Part shown: in pieces, positions 1 through 10,046 of the stretch
How the letters are laid out: each line of letters starts with the position of its first letter
How positions within the stretch are numbered: the stretch's first letter is position 1
Source: Rhyzopertha dominica
Taxonomy: Eukaryota > Arthropoda > Insecta > Coleoptera > Bostrichidae
DNA: 64,000 nt
Direction of reading: 5' to 3'
Assembly (NCBI GenBank): GCA_025024175.1
Contig: QCXZ01000086.1
Location: forward strand, 17,016,245-17,080,244
The notes under the pieces: model-generated
What the model was told of the DNA's origin: nothing
Database searches by the model: none
What the model saw: only the letters and a program-made list of their open reading frames with translations
Translations under genes and position numbers: made by a program

Positions 1-2130
1 GCTTTTGTTTCACAATTTAGTAGGACTGGAAGTAGAAGTAGGAACATTTTTATGATTTCTGTAAAGAAAATGTAAAACTAATATTAGTATGCTTGTATAC
101 TATAAACAGAGCTTTCTGATGTATCATTGTAATAGGGTTGTAACATATCATGGTGATATGTAGTAACTTTCTTTGAACTAATTTGTACGTCGTAAGTGTT
201 ATTTGATGCACTTTAATAATTTGGTATGGTCCTTTAAAGGATTGTGACAATTGCTTGTTTAATCCAGGCTTAATAGCTTCGTTTTTAACTAATACATAAT
301 CATGTAGTTTATATTTGTTGAACTTAATTTTCTGATCATGGCAATTTTTCGCTTTGGCTTTTGCTTTTTCCAAGATATTTCTGTCTATCTCAAATGATTG
401 CTGTAACTTCCACATCCAACGGATGGGAAGTATTGCATCGCGAAAAACATTTTCAAAAATTTTTATTTGCTCATTCGCTTTAAAATGGTCGAAAACGCAA
501 AAAAAAACAAAATTTGAGCAAAAAATTTCTTGTCTGTGTGTCCATGTGTCTGTGTGTCTGTGTGTTTGTGGACACGATAACTTTCGAAAGACTCAATATA
601 TGAACTTGAAATTTGGCAAACGTATAAATCTCAACTACCCAAAGCGACCTATTGTTTGAGGGGTAAGTAGGGTATCGGGAAGGGGGCGAAATTGGGGGGT
701 TACTACCCTTTTTGCAATTTTTTTTTTCGTGTTGGTATGTGATTAGTAGTATAACTGCGAGTATTAATCGTTCTTAAAAATTTTCGGTGCAGCAAACTGT
801 TTTGAAGATATTAGCAAAAAAAGCGTCACTTAAAGAAAACGGTTTTTCCTAAATATCTCCGAATATATTTCATATATTACAAAAATGAAAATACCGTCAG
901 ATAGGAAATAAAATTTCTTACAAAAAGTACGATTTTTTTTTAAATTTTGATATTATATAGAAAATCAAATTTCTGATCAGAAAGCACTCTTGTAATTTTT
1001 TTGTTAAGTTAATAATTTTCGAGTTATTTGGAAGAAACCGATTTTAAAATTTTATATATTTTTGTTAATATCACGAGGACTGTTTGTCTTAGAAAAAATG
1101 CTCAAAATCTGATTACTAATCCTATAGTATAAAAAATAAAACATAAATGTCATTTTGACAATTGGATGTGGAAGTATTGATTCAATTTGCAGCGGTTTTT
1201 TAAGTGATTTTCATAGTCGTCTTATGTACATCTAAACTCAACCTTGTTTGTGATTGTTTGGTATTTCGGTTTTTCGTCAAAAATTAATTTAAAAGGTATT
1301 AGGTTTGTTGCTTTATGAATGTGTGTATTATATGTAAACATTGCAAATTTAACAGCATTCTGTTTAGGATTTATGTAATGTTTCAAATATTCTTTTATAG
1401 TATGGTGACTTCTTTCAAGCGCACCATTTGTTTGTGGATGGTACGGTGTTGGCGTTACATGTCTAATTTTAAATATTTAGTTGACATTATTCTTTATAAG
1501 TTTTGAATTAAAGTCTGTTCCTTGATCTGTAAGAATACATTCTGGAATTCCGAATAACATAATAAATTCTACAAGTTCTGAAGCGATAGATTCATGATTT
1601 GGAATAGCTTTAGCATAATAATACTTAGTTAAATCGTCTTGCATTGTTAAAATAAAACGATTTTCTTTTTCAGTTATTGGAAGTGTTCCAACTATATAAG
1701 TTTTTGAAATGGTCGTTCAGACATTGTTTTAATTTGTATTGGTGCTTCCGCGTAACTTATTCTTTTATTTAATTGACAAGACTTACATTTCTTTATGTAT
1801 TCCATTATAATCTTCTTTCATATTAAAAAAAAAGTTTCCTTAATTCTGTAATATGTTCTTCTAAAACCTGAATGTCCTGAAACAGACGCTTCGTGATTTT
1901 TTTGTAATACTTTCAGAATTTCTTCTTTACGTTCTGACGTTATTCTTGGTCTATTTATTAAAGTAAACTGAAATTTTGTATCTTTAAATATAAATTTTAT
2001 CATCAGTTTAAACATGTCTTCTTTTAAATTAGTATTTTCTTCTATCAGGTTCTTAATATAAAACGTAAACACTTGATTTAAATAGTACTTGAAATACTTG
2101 TAAAAATATTTTAAATACAAGTTTTGTATA
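1..2130 (-). pseudogene. Ty3/gypsy pol remnant, mostly integrase, interrupted by an insertion
   Basis: Reading the minus strand from about 2120 downwards gives the region after RNase H, the integrase zinc-binding segment (RPRITSERKEEILKVLQ, then H-x-G-H-S-G), and an integrase core that includes an LTDQGTDF-type motif and a TPYHPQTNGALERSHH-type motif (about 1560 to 1390). The integrase C-terminal part lies at 50-403 and includes a GPYQIIKV-type SH3-like segment. These are hallmarks of Ty3/gypsy integrases, which insert the retrotransposon cDNA. The frame is broken by stops and shifts and by a foreign element at 404-1189. The 3' end and LTR would lie beyond the left window edge. RT and gag are not present here. 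Confidence 0.8.
404..1189 (+). mobile_element. Non-autonomous element, copy A (inverted copy at 60224-61048)
   Basis: This 0.79-kb segment splits the integrase codons of the gypsy wreck. Its ends carry short inverted repeats: ACTTCCACATCCAA at 406 and its complement ending near 1175. An opposite-strand copy is at 60224-61048 with the same interior, including a TGTCTGTGTGT-like tract followed by GACACGATAACTTTCGAAAG near 573-592. It encodes no convincing protein; the 101-codon frame over 354-659 is spurious. No clear target-site duplication is visible, so the class is undetermined. The exact ends are uncertain by about 10 bases. Confidence 0.7.
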
Positions 2131-2171
2131 AATGCTTGTTGTGTAATCCATAACTAAATAATAAACTTATA

Positions 2172-2839
2172 GGTAACTCATGATTTTCAACAAATTTATC
2201 CTGCACCAGTTGAAGACTTAGAAGAGCAGTTTGAAAATTTTTTTGAAACAATATTGAACCAGAGACGGTCAAAACGGACACAGGCTGAGGTTTCGCTTTT
2301 AGAATTAACAAATTCGAGTATAACAAGAGGTAAATTTATAAAAAAGCAGTATTTCATCAATTTTTTTATTATAATTATTTGTTGCACATTCCAAAGTTGC
2401 TCTTATGTTATTTTTGTTACCAGCTCTGCTACCTCCAAAAGGGCGATCAATGCTGCCAGGAAACAAACACTGGAAACCATCAGTAACGGAATGTCGCGAT
2501 AGCTTAATGGTACTAATAAATTCAGCTAGTGACATCGAAACCACAAAAGATGTAAGAGTTGATACAATGTTTAAATATGGCCAAACTGTTCAACCATACA
2601 TACTCATGATAGGATCACTGACAAATGTAACGGCTGCATACGTTATCATTAATAATTATACATACAAAACGTTGTCGGTATTAGATGCTGTTGATTTCTG
2701 TTTCAAAGCATTTCATGTGTTAGATCTCAAATAGCCCTTTCAGTCAGAGCATATTTGGCTCTTGTTGCAAAAAATATTATACGTTATACAAACTAATAGA
2801 GACAAGAGAATCCCGTTTATTGAGGACCTACTAAGTTAG
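2172..2839 (+). pseudogene. Spliced transposon-associated ORF of unknown function
   Basis: Two exons join cleanly. Exon 2172-2329 follows a TTATAG acceptor and ends at a GGTAAAT donor. Exon 2424-2839 follows TTGTTACCAG. The join restores a conserved-looking segment (ALLPPKGRSMLPGNKHWKPS), followed by ECRDSLMVLINSA and GQTVQPYILMIG. An in-frame TAG at 2732-2734 interrupts it, but recognisable coding sequence (SEHIWLLLQ) continues to the TAG at 2837-2839. From memory of metazoan genomes, proteins of this type often sit beside the C2H2/transposase ORF that starts 18 bases further on, so I read the two as one transposon. An N-terminal exon is presumably missing. The molecular function is unknown. 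Confidence 0.55.
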
Positions 2840-2856
2840 GTATTTTGTAATAGGTA

Positions 2857-5211
2857 ATGGATTTGACACCATTTTTATGTTTTAAATGTGAAAAAACTTT
2901 TGTTTCTATTGAGGGTCTTGTCTCACACATCAAAATTATGCATGCCCTTCTTCAAACATTCTACTGTAAGCAATTTCACTGTCCCAGACATTTCGGTTCA
3001 ATTACTACGAAAACACTTAGTAAAAGAACATGGCTCGTCTAATTTACATTTACCACAAGCATTGCACAACCAACTGTTACCCAATGACAGTATAAAATTT
3101 TCTAGTACTGAAAGCTTCAAAACAAATGACACGAATTCCTCGCCTCCTATGCAACATAATCAATCGCAAATTAATTTAGAAAAAGAAATTTTAAAATTTG
3201 TAGCACTGCTCTATAGTATACCGTCATTTCCAAGAAATTTAGTTCAGATTGTTATAAATAATTTAACAGAGCTTATATTAAGTATTTCCCTGCAAGTTAA
3301 TTACACTTTGGATCATCTGAAACTGGATCATTTGTCAAATAGGACTATATCTGGTATATTTACTAACATAAAAAGTACATTGTCACAACTGGGCTCAGAG
3401 TCCCTACGACTAAATTACTTTAAAAAAATGAGATGTTATATACCCCCCAAACCGGTGTACTTTGGAGAATATCCGTTTGCTGAAAAATCTGAGACTATAC
3501 GTGATAATGCACTTTTGTCATTCAAAAAAGCTGAAGGGCAAATAATACCTTTACGAGATATTTTCAAACTTTTTTGGAGCTACCGAAAAACAAAATTAAG
3601 TATGTGCAAAAATAAACTGTTTTTACCAGTTCTAATGTACTATGATGATTTTGGGTGTTGCAATCCTTTAGGCAGTAAAGCAGGAATATACAAAATTCGG
3701 GCGGTTTACGTATCATTTGCTTGCATACCCCCACAATATGCATCATTGCTTGAAAATATTTTTGTGACTGAATTATTTTATAGTTCTGACAGAACTCCAT
3801 ATGGGAATCAAAAAACTTTTGATACATTAATAGACGAGTTTATTTTTTTTAGAAAATGATGGTGTTGATATAACCTTAGATGGCAGGACTACTAGAATTC
3901 ACTTAAAATTAATGTTAGTCATTGGGGACAATTTAGGCCTTAATTCTTTTCTTGGTTTTCAAGAAAGTTTTAATTCAAATTATTTTTGCCGTATTTGTAA
4001 AACTTCCAAAATAGATACAAAAAGTCAAAGTACGGAAGATGCTTTAACACTGCGAACAAAAAAGCAATATACTGGTGACTTATCAAACCAGCAGTATGGG
4101 ATAAAAGAATTTTGTGTTTTTCACAGACTGCAGCACTTTGACATATCCGAAAACATGTCATGTGATCTTATGCATGACATGTTAAAAGGAATATGTAGAT
4201 ATGAAGCGGCTTATTATTTTGATTACTTCATTCACAAGAAGAAGTATTTTAGTTTGGATCGTTTAAATGACAGAATCACATTTTTTCAAGCTTCTGCATC
4301 TTCAGATATTGAATGTTCAATACCAAAAATTAAAAATGAGCAATTAAAAAAAATGTGTGTTATTGAGTGCTTCTGAAATGTTAACATTAATTTTATATTT
4401 AGGAATAATAATCGGAGATCTGGTTCCAGAGGGTGATTCTTGTTGGGAAATCCACATTCTTCTTCATCAAATCCTAATCCTTTTACTAGATACTGTTTTT
4501 TAACAAGATTCTCTAAACTATCTGAAAATAATCATTGAGGAACACCACGATCTGCTTTGTCAGCATTCTGGCATGTCCTTAAAACCTAAACATCATTTTC
4601 TAGCTCATTATCCATTATTAATTTCCAAAATTGGGCCAGTGCGATACTTGTGGTCAATGCGGTACGAAGCATTTCATAAGATTCTCAAATCCACAGCAAA
4701 TTCAATTACATCTCGTAAAAACATATTGCTTACTTTAGCCATAAAGCAACAATTGAGATTTTCATTTAGAATATTAAGTGAATCGGGGTTTTCTAACAAT
4801 ATTGATTTTAGTCCATTATGGGATGATATTCAGTCACTACCAGAATGCAACATTATTGTAGATTTATTAAACAAAGAAGGTTACCTTCTAGAAGATAACA
4901 CGTATTTTAGTGTGCGGTGGGCCAAATGTAATAATGTAATGTATAAAGTAGGAATGGTTTTAGAAACGCCAGACAACCATGTACCTTCTTTTGCCACTAT
5001 AAAATACATAATTATTGTGTCAAATCATGTTATTTATTTTGTTGTTACTTCACTAGATATTATCAAGTTTGATAGTCATAAACAATGCTATGAAGTTGAA
5101 CAAAATTCACATTTCTTAACCACATTATCTTTATCAGTATTGAAAGATCAAAAACCCAAGATAGCATTTCGTTCATTGAATGACACAAAAGTGATGATAC
5201 TAACTACTTAA
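2857..5211 (+). pseudogene. C2H2 zinc-finger plus transposase-like protein, CACTA/EnSpm-like candidate
   Basis: The N-terminus (2857 on) shows one clear C2H2 finger (C-F-K-C ... H-I-K-I-M-H) and a second split by a frameshift near 2990. The long middle frame (2888-3859) leads to a conserved block starting LMLVIGDNLGLNSFLGF (3909), with a cysteine motif YFCRIC and ENMSCDLMHDML. The C-terminal block (4573-5211) has PKHHFLAHYPLL and GPVRYLWSMRYEAFHK. This order resembles metazoan proteins I associate with CACTA/EnSpm-like transposases, but the assignment is from memory. Breaks are a frameshift near 2990, one in a T run near 3850, one near 4350, and a TAA at 4501-4503. The terminal repeats of the element were not found. 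Confidence 0.55.
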
Positions 5212-6309
5212 AGTGACTTGTTATTCGTTATCGCTAGAGTTTATTTTTGTTTTCACATTCTTTATACCAGTTATATTAAATATTTTTTTATTTTATTTTA
5301 CAACAGTTAAGATTGCATCATTGTGCACGGTTACATTATAGAATTGTCATGTGTCTATGTTTTTATACTAGGTGTTACTGTATTCTTGAATTAAAAATAA
5401 AACTAACACCTGAACTGTAGATTTTATAGCATTTAATTATTATTTAGATACAATTTGACTTACCTATTATGGAATTAGTTGGACAAATGGTTTAAGCATA
5501 TTAGGATGCTTAATTAATCACTTATAAGCCAAATTGTATTACTAATAAAGTGCTATAGTATCTAAACCTCAGGTGACCATTTTTTTGTCTAACAGTGTAC
5601 TGATAGTGATTTATCATATTATTAAGACAAAGAGTTTATTTATTTTTAGAAGAGTATAAGAGCTGTATCGTTGTGTACTATTACTTTGTGAATTGGCAAT
5701 GTTTACCAATAAAAACATTAAAAAGTGATAAAATACTTTTATTTATACCAGATGTTTACACTACATTAACCAATTATTAAACAAACATTTGTTGTCTTTA
5801 AACAAACTTATTGTATAAAACAAATAATTATTTATATTAAGTCAAAACAATAATTATTTAACTGAAATAAAATCTTACATTAGTAAAACAGAAAATAAAG
5901 AAATATTTGTTTTCTTTAAACAAACCGATTACTAATAACAATAGTTTTATTCATTATGCTAAATTACATTTCATGTTTATTTTAAGAAATATTTTTTTAA
6001 ACTTAATAATCTTACACTAATTTAAAATAACATTTATTAGTATGATTAAAGTGATGTGTTTAAGTCAAACAACTAAATACTAAAAGCAATCACATTTTTT
6101 TCCATTTGTTGTTTTTTTCTTCAGATTAAAATATTGTTTGTTTCGGACTATATAATTGATATTTAAAAATTCAAAGAAATAAATTTTATTATTCAAATAA
6201 ATATTCTCTTGCCCATATACAAATAACAAATTTCTTTGTTTAAATGTATATTTGTTGTATTGAAACAAGTTGTTTTCTCTGTTAGTCACCTGATGGATAT
6301 CCTACTGAC
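5212..6309. other. AT-rich non-coding stretch downstream of the transposase pair
   Basis: No gene is supported. An AATAAA lies near 5395, in the right place for a polyadenylation signal of the upstream ORF. The stretch holds an inverted repeat (5425-5556) and two near-identical blocks reading TTGTTKTCTTTAAACAAAC (5789-5807 and 5907-5925). It may contain the 3' subterminal region of the transposon, but no terminus is recognisable. Confidence 0.4.
5425..5556. repeat. Imperfect inverted repeat with nested hairpin
   Basis: The arm at 5425-5462 pairs imperfectly with 5524-5556 (outer stem TATAGCAYTTWATTA type). A perfect 8-bp hairpin sits in the loop: TTAAGCAT at 5492-5499 and ATGCTTAA at 5506-5513 around a 6-base loop. 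Confidence 0.6.
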
Positions 6310-6704
6310 TGTGCCAAAATCATATTGGGAGACTCGGGAGAAAAACGCTGTTTGTTGCTGGTTTATTACACAAACTGTAAGACTCACGTAACAAGTCTGA
6401 TTGCGCTACAAAATCTGCGTGCTTATATAGTAGTATTTGATCGTAAATTTGGTCTTATCAGAACACTTGCAATAATTTGAGAACAGTTTTCTTTTACATA
6501 GAGTTTTGCTGGTTCTTACTGGTAAGGTTAGCCCGTTAGCGAGCTCCTAGAATGTTGTTACATTTATAGTTCTTCTCATAAAAGGGATAAGCGAACACGT
6601 GTTTGAGGCTGATTCATCCGAACATGTTAACATGACCTTCGAAGATAACTTAAAATTAGGTACATCTGTACTGAGGTTTATACACTGAAGTGGTAGGTAT
6701 ACAA
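6310..6704 (-). repeat. LTR of an env-bearing (errantivirus-like) element
   Basis: On the minus strand this segment starts TTGTATACC directly after a purine-rich run (complement of 6709-6716, a polypurine-tract candidate) and ends GGCACA. It contains a TATATAAG box (complement of 6422-6430) and an AATAAA (complement of 6362-6367) about 60 bases downstream, the expected U3-R order. It lies just downstream of the env remnant on the same strand, as a 3' LTR should. Its first 100 or so bases recur at 7626-7728. Confidence 0.65.
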
Positions 6705-6934
6705 GAACTCCCTTCTAAAAGTGTTTTATTACTGAAGCAATCTTCCTAATAAAATACTTAAAATTACACTAGGCACTACTCTGCTTTTAAAATACTCGCG
6801 CACTAAATTCTAATCTTCTTTTTCCGTAGGGGAAGTTGCTCTAGATCTTCCATGGGGGAGTTAGTCTGGGTGATCATTGATGATCGCGGTGATTTTATTC
6901 TGCCTTTAAATGTGGCCTGCGCTTCGCCGATTTT

Positions 6935-7643
6935 TTAAAATTCGTAGGATCCACGATGGCTCGCGGTATTCGTGATGTTGATGTAAAGGCCACATTTTCC
7001 TAAGTCGATGGTTCTTCTTATGCACGGATTGTACATTCTTTTATATCGTATGCATGGACATCCAAATATTACTACAGTAGCAGATAGTATTACTCCTAAT
7101 AATAATGTGTACCATTTGGTGTGCTGAACGATGAAGGGTTGATGGAGGTTATTCTGGAGTACCTCGTCGAATTGCTCCAGTTTGTGTTGGGCAGAACGCA
7201 GATCGTTCAGATTAATGTTTGATAAACGGATCTTCTCCATTGGTTTACTTTCAAGATACTGTTACTTTTCTAGACAACATTCATCTTCCACTAGGTTGAA
7301 TGTTGGTACGTAGTTGGTAAAATCAGTTGTTGTATTGCTGTTCGAGATCAGCATTGTTGTATACGTGTAACATTTACAACCAGATTGCAATTTGAAAGTT
7401 CTAGTGTTGGTTAGTTCGATGGTACGGTATGTAAGAGTCTTCAGATGATATTGTAGCAGTAACTGATTGGCTTACGATGAATAACCATTGATTAGGTGAT
7501 AGCGGATGCCAAATTTCCAGTTCTGCACTGATAGCCTTGGGTTGACAATCTGGTAGGGATTCCAGCTTCTTTAGCCTTAGTTCAGTTTCACACACAGGCT
7601 GCTCCTTAATGATATGAACCATGATATTTTGAGGCTGATTCAT
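6935..7643 (-). pseudogene. Envelope protein remnant of an insect endogenous retrovirus (errantivirus-like)
   Basis: Reading down from 7643, the frames carry the C-terminal half of an envelope-type glycoprotein of gypsy/errantivirus kind: a stretch rich in paired cysteines, a segment with asparagine-linked glycosylation-like sites, and a hydrophobic membrane span near 7075-7110 followed by a short basic tail. In family terms this is the membrane-anchoring subunit that mediates fusion. The copy is not functional: it lacks the N-terminal half, has a frameshift near 7425 and an in-frame stop near 7252. Its upstream end is fused directly to an LTR fragment at 7626-7728. The family call rests on motif memory and position next to an LTR. 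Confidence 0.6.
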
Positions 7644-7728
7644 CCTAACATGTTAACATGACCTTCGAAAATAACTTAAAATTAGATACATCTGTACTGA
7701 GGTTAATACACTAAAGTGGTAGGTATAC
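7626..7728 (-). repeat. LTR start fragment, direct repeat of 6602-6704
   Basis: About 103 bases match 6602-6704 with only a few differences and diverge abruptly at GGTATACAA on the right. Because it is the first part of the LTR and sits at the far end of the env remnant, it looks like a truncated 5' LTR joined to env by a large internal deletion. Confidence 0.65.
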
Positions 7729-9284
7729 AACACTATTACCAGCCTAATTGCCAGTTGGCTACTTAAAATTGACCAAGCATTGTAAAATTCTTCAATAGTA
7801 GTATGCAAAGTTATTTTTATAATGCTTCGTGAGTTAGTCCAGTGGTGTAGAACTTCTTATACTGGTTCAGTGTTTAGCTTGAGCCAGAGTTGGCTGTCCA
7901 GGGCATCTTGTGATGGTTCTGCAAGTAAAATAATGTAGAGAATTTTCTACGTATGAGATTTAAATGGTATATGTATATCTCAGACGGGTTTTCCACATTT
8001 TCAAATTGAAACGCTCAGCAAAGGGCTGTTAGTTTATTCCGGTATTTATCTACCAATTTTCCTTTTGTTATTTCTGGTTTGTTTAATGTGGAGACCCGTT
8101 TTGGAAATCGACTGACAAAATAAGTGGATTTTTTCATAAGAAAAAGTGTTTCCAATTTTGTCCGCTATACAACACAGAGTATCGTTGGTTAGTTTTTTGC
8201 GTTGCATTCAAAAAATGAGTGATTATTATCTCGCAAACGTTATTTCTTTTGCTTCCAACACATGTTTATGTTCATATTTTGTAATTATGGCTCTACCTAT
8301 TGCGTTACTATTCAAAATATTGCGTTATGTCAAAGTCTGCCACTTGACTACTAGGACTGTAGTTCAAGTTCAACAGATATAAAGAGCTGACGCTTGAGGA
8401 ACAGCTATTTAAAACAGTCGTAGTTTGATGTCTTCGAAGCATCTGAACTTATTTGGTCTTGCACAAGAACAAGTCCTCGTTAAGAATTTCTACCGTTGCT
8501 TGCAGAATTAAAATGTACATTAAACATGTAATTTATCTCATAGATTATTATATGTAATTTTAGAACAATAATATTTATGAAAAACAACATCAGATGATCC
8601 AAAAATAGGGAGCAATATTTTATCAGTGTATTCTTGCTCAGTAAATAATACAAAAAGTCGATACATATACATTTATAACCATTTGTCAAAAAATGGACAA
8701 TTTTTTGTACAGAAAATATATAAATTTCATTGCAAAATTTCATAAAAGTAACCTCTAAAGAAAGGGGTTTGTTTTTACACCCACCGCACATACAGTATTA
8801 GTTGCTATATTTAAAAAAAAACTTATTAAATCTAAATATAGACAATTGAATTTATTTTTTTTTAGTCTAAAACACTGGTAAAAACTATTTCCCCCTAATT
8901 CAGGGTCATCCTGCATTTTCTGCATTTACTGTTTGGAAGACACCATTTTTAGTAGTAATTTTAGAGGGCACAAATAGCAAAATTTTGAAATCATATAATG
9001 CTGTGTTATAAATTTCAACGCTGTGGATTCTTAAGGTGATTTGTTTTCTATTTTCAATAGTAACGAAACACTATGTATATAATTAAAATTAATAACGCTC
9101 CACAGTCAACATGCATGTGTATTAGTCAACTTAGATGTTTCATGTAATATTTTCGTTCATATCCACTTTTTGCAACAAAACTAAACGACTTTATTTGGTG
9201 ACAATAGTATATCGACTCCTCCGAAATTTTGCTTGAATTCTAGTGCGAGTCCCGCATTCATTTTAAACTGATACACACAATGAG
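7729..9284. other. Stretch without recognisable genes
   Basis: Only short open frames without family features are present. 7740-8100 is somewhat less AT-rich and may hold decayed coding sequence on the minus strand, but every frame is stopped repeatedly and I cannot assign it. Confidence 0.4.
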
Positions 9285-9689
9285 CTAGAGCGTATTCCTT
9301 TGGACTGTAAATATATCTCCATTAATTTGAACAATTTTGTCATGAACTATTTCGGGATTATTAGATTTTAAAAGACTCAAAAGATAAATTTTGCAATGCC
9401 GGTGGTTTAATTTGTACATTAGAGATAATATTGATTTTCTGTGAATTTTGATTTGATTTATTATTTTTTCGATATTAACGTCATCCAAAACGGGTAATTC
9501 TCCTGGCAAATTATCAGAAATAATTTCGTCTATGTCGTCGAAATTTACAAGCGTTGATTCTGTTTCAATTGCGTTTAAATTGAAATTTTGAGAAATTTGG
9601 GAAAGTGCATCAGCTGCTTTATTATTTTTTCTTCCATACATGCTAAAGGGTAAATTTATTGAAGGATTTTGATCAGATTCTACACAGAA
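9285..9689 (-). pseudogene. Ty3/gypsy pol scrap (end of RNase H and following linker)
   Basis: The minus frame carries GRKNNKAADALSQ, the typical end of the gypsy RNase H domain (consensus G-x-x-N-x-x-A-D-A-L-S), followed by an acidic linker and a stretch that should lead into integrase. It ends at 9285. It differs from the RNase H of the neighbouring element (GSKNVISDVLSRH), so it belongs to another family, into which the 9690-14893 element may have inserted. The open frame continues into the neighbouring LTR by chance. Confidence 0.55.
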
Positions 9690-9992
9690 CGTGTCCAGGG
9701 TTGAATGACCCAAGTCAGTATGGATGGAACGTTTCTTTATTTTGATTTGATCCACAACCAGCTAAAATTATTATAAATCAGTATAGCACATTACAAAATT
9801 ATATAGCTTACCGGACACCAGGTCACAGAAACCAATAAGATTAATTATTATTGTTCATGCACGAACCTCAAGGCTGCCCACTGGGCGGATGCTGGAGCGG
9901 CAATGACCGTATCGCGATTCGCGAAAGACCCAAAAAGAGGTGATCCCCCACTTCTGGGGAAAATACTTGCAGATACTTGGTTCTGCTACATC
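9690..9992 (-). repeat. 3' LTR of the gypsy element
   Basis: It aligns to 14595-14893. By eye there are roughly ten differences over about 280 bases, plus a strongly diverged last 20 bases (CCTGGACA end instead of CCACTACA). Confidence 0.8.
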
Positions 9993-10046
9993 TTGCACCC
10001 CAGTTTTGTAATGTCCGTTTCCAATAGAATAAGATCATTACAAAGT

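Noticed and set aside
354..659. 101-codon plus-strand frame
   Set aside because: It spans the junction between the gypsy wreck and the inserted element and includes the CA/GT tract, so it cannot be a real gene.
7740..8100. Possible gag-like coding remnant on the minus strand
   Set aside because: Stops in every frame and no recognisable motif.
8480..8791. 103-codon minus-strand frame
   Set aside because: Composition is typical of random AT-rich DNA (I, F, N, Y-rich), and there is no family signature.
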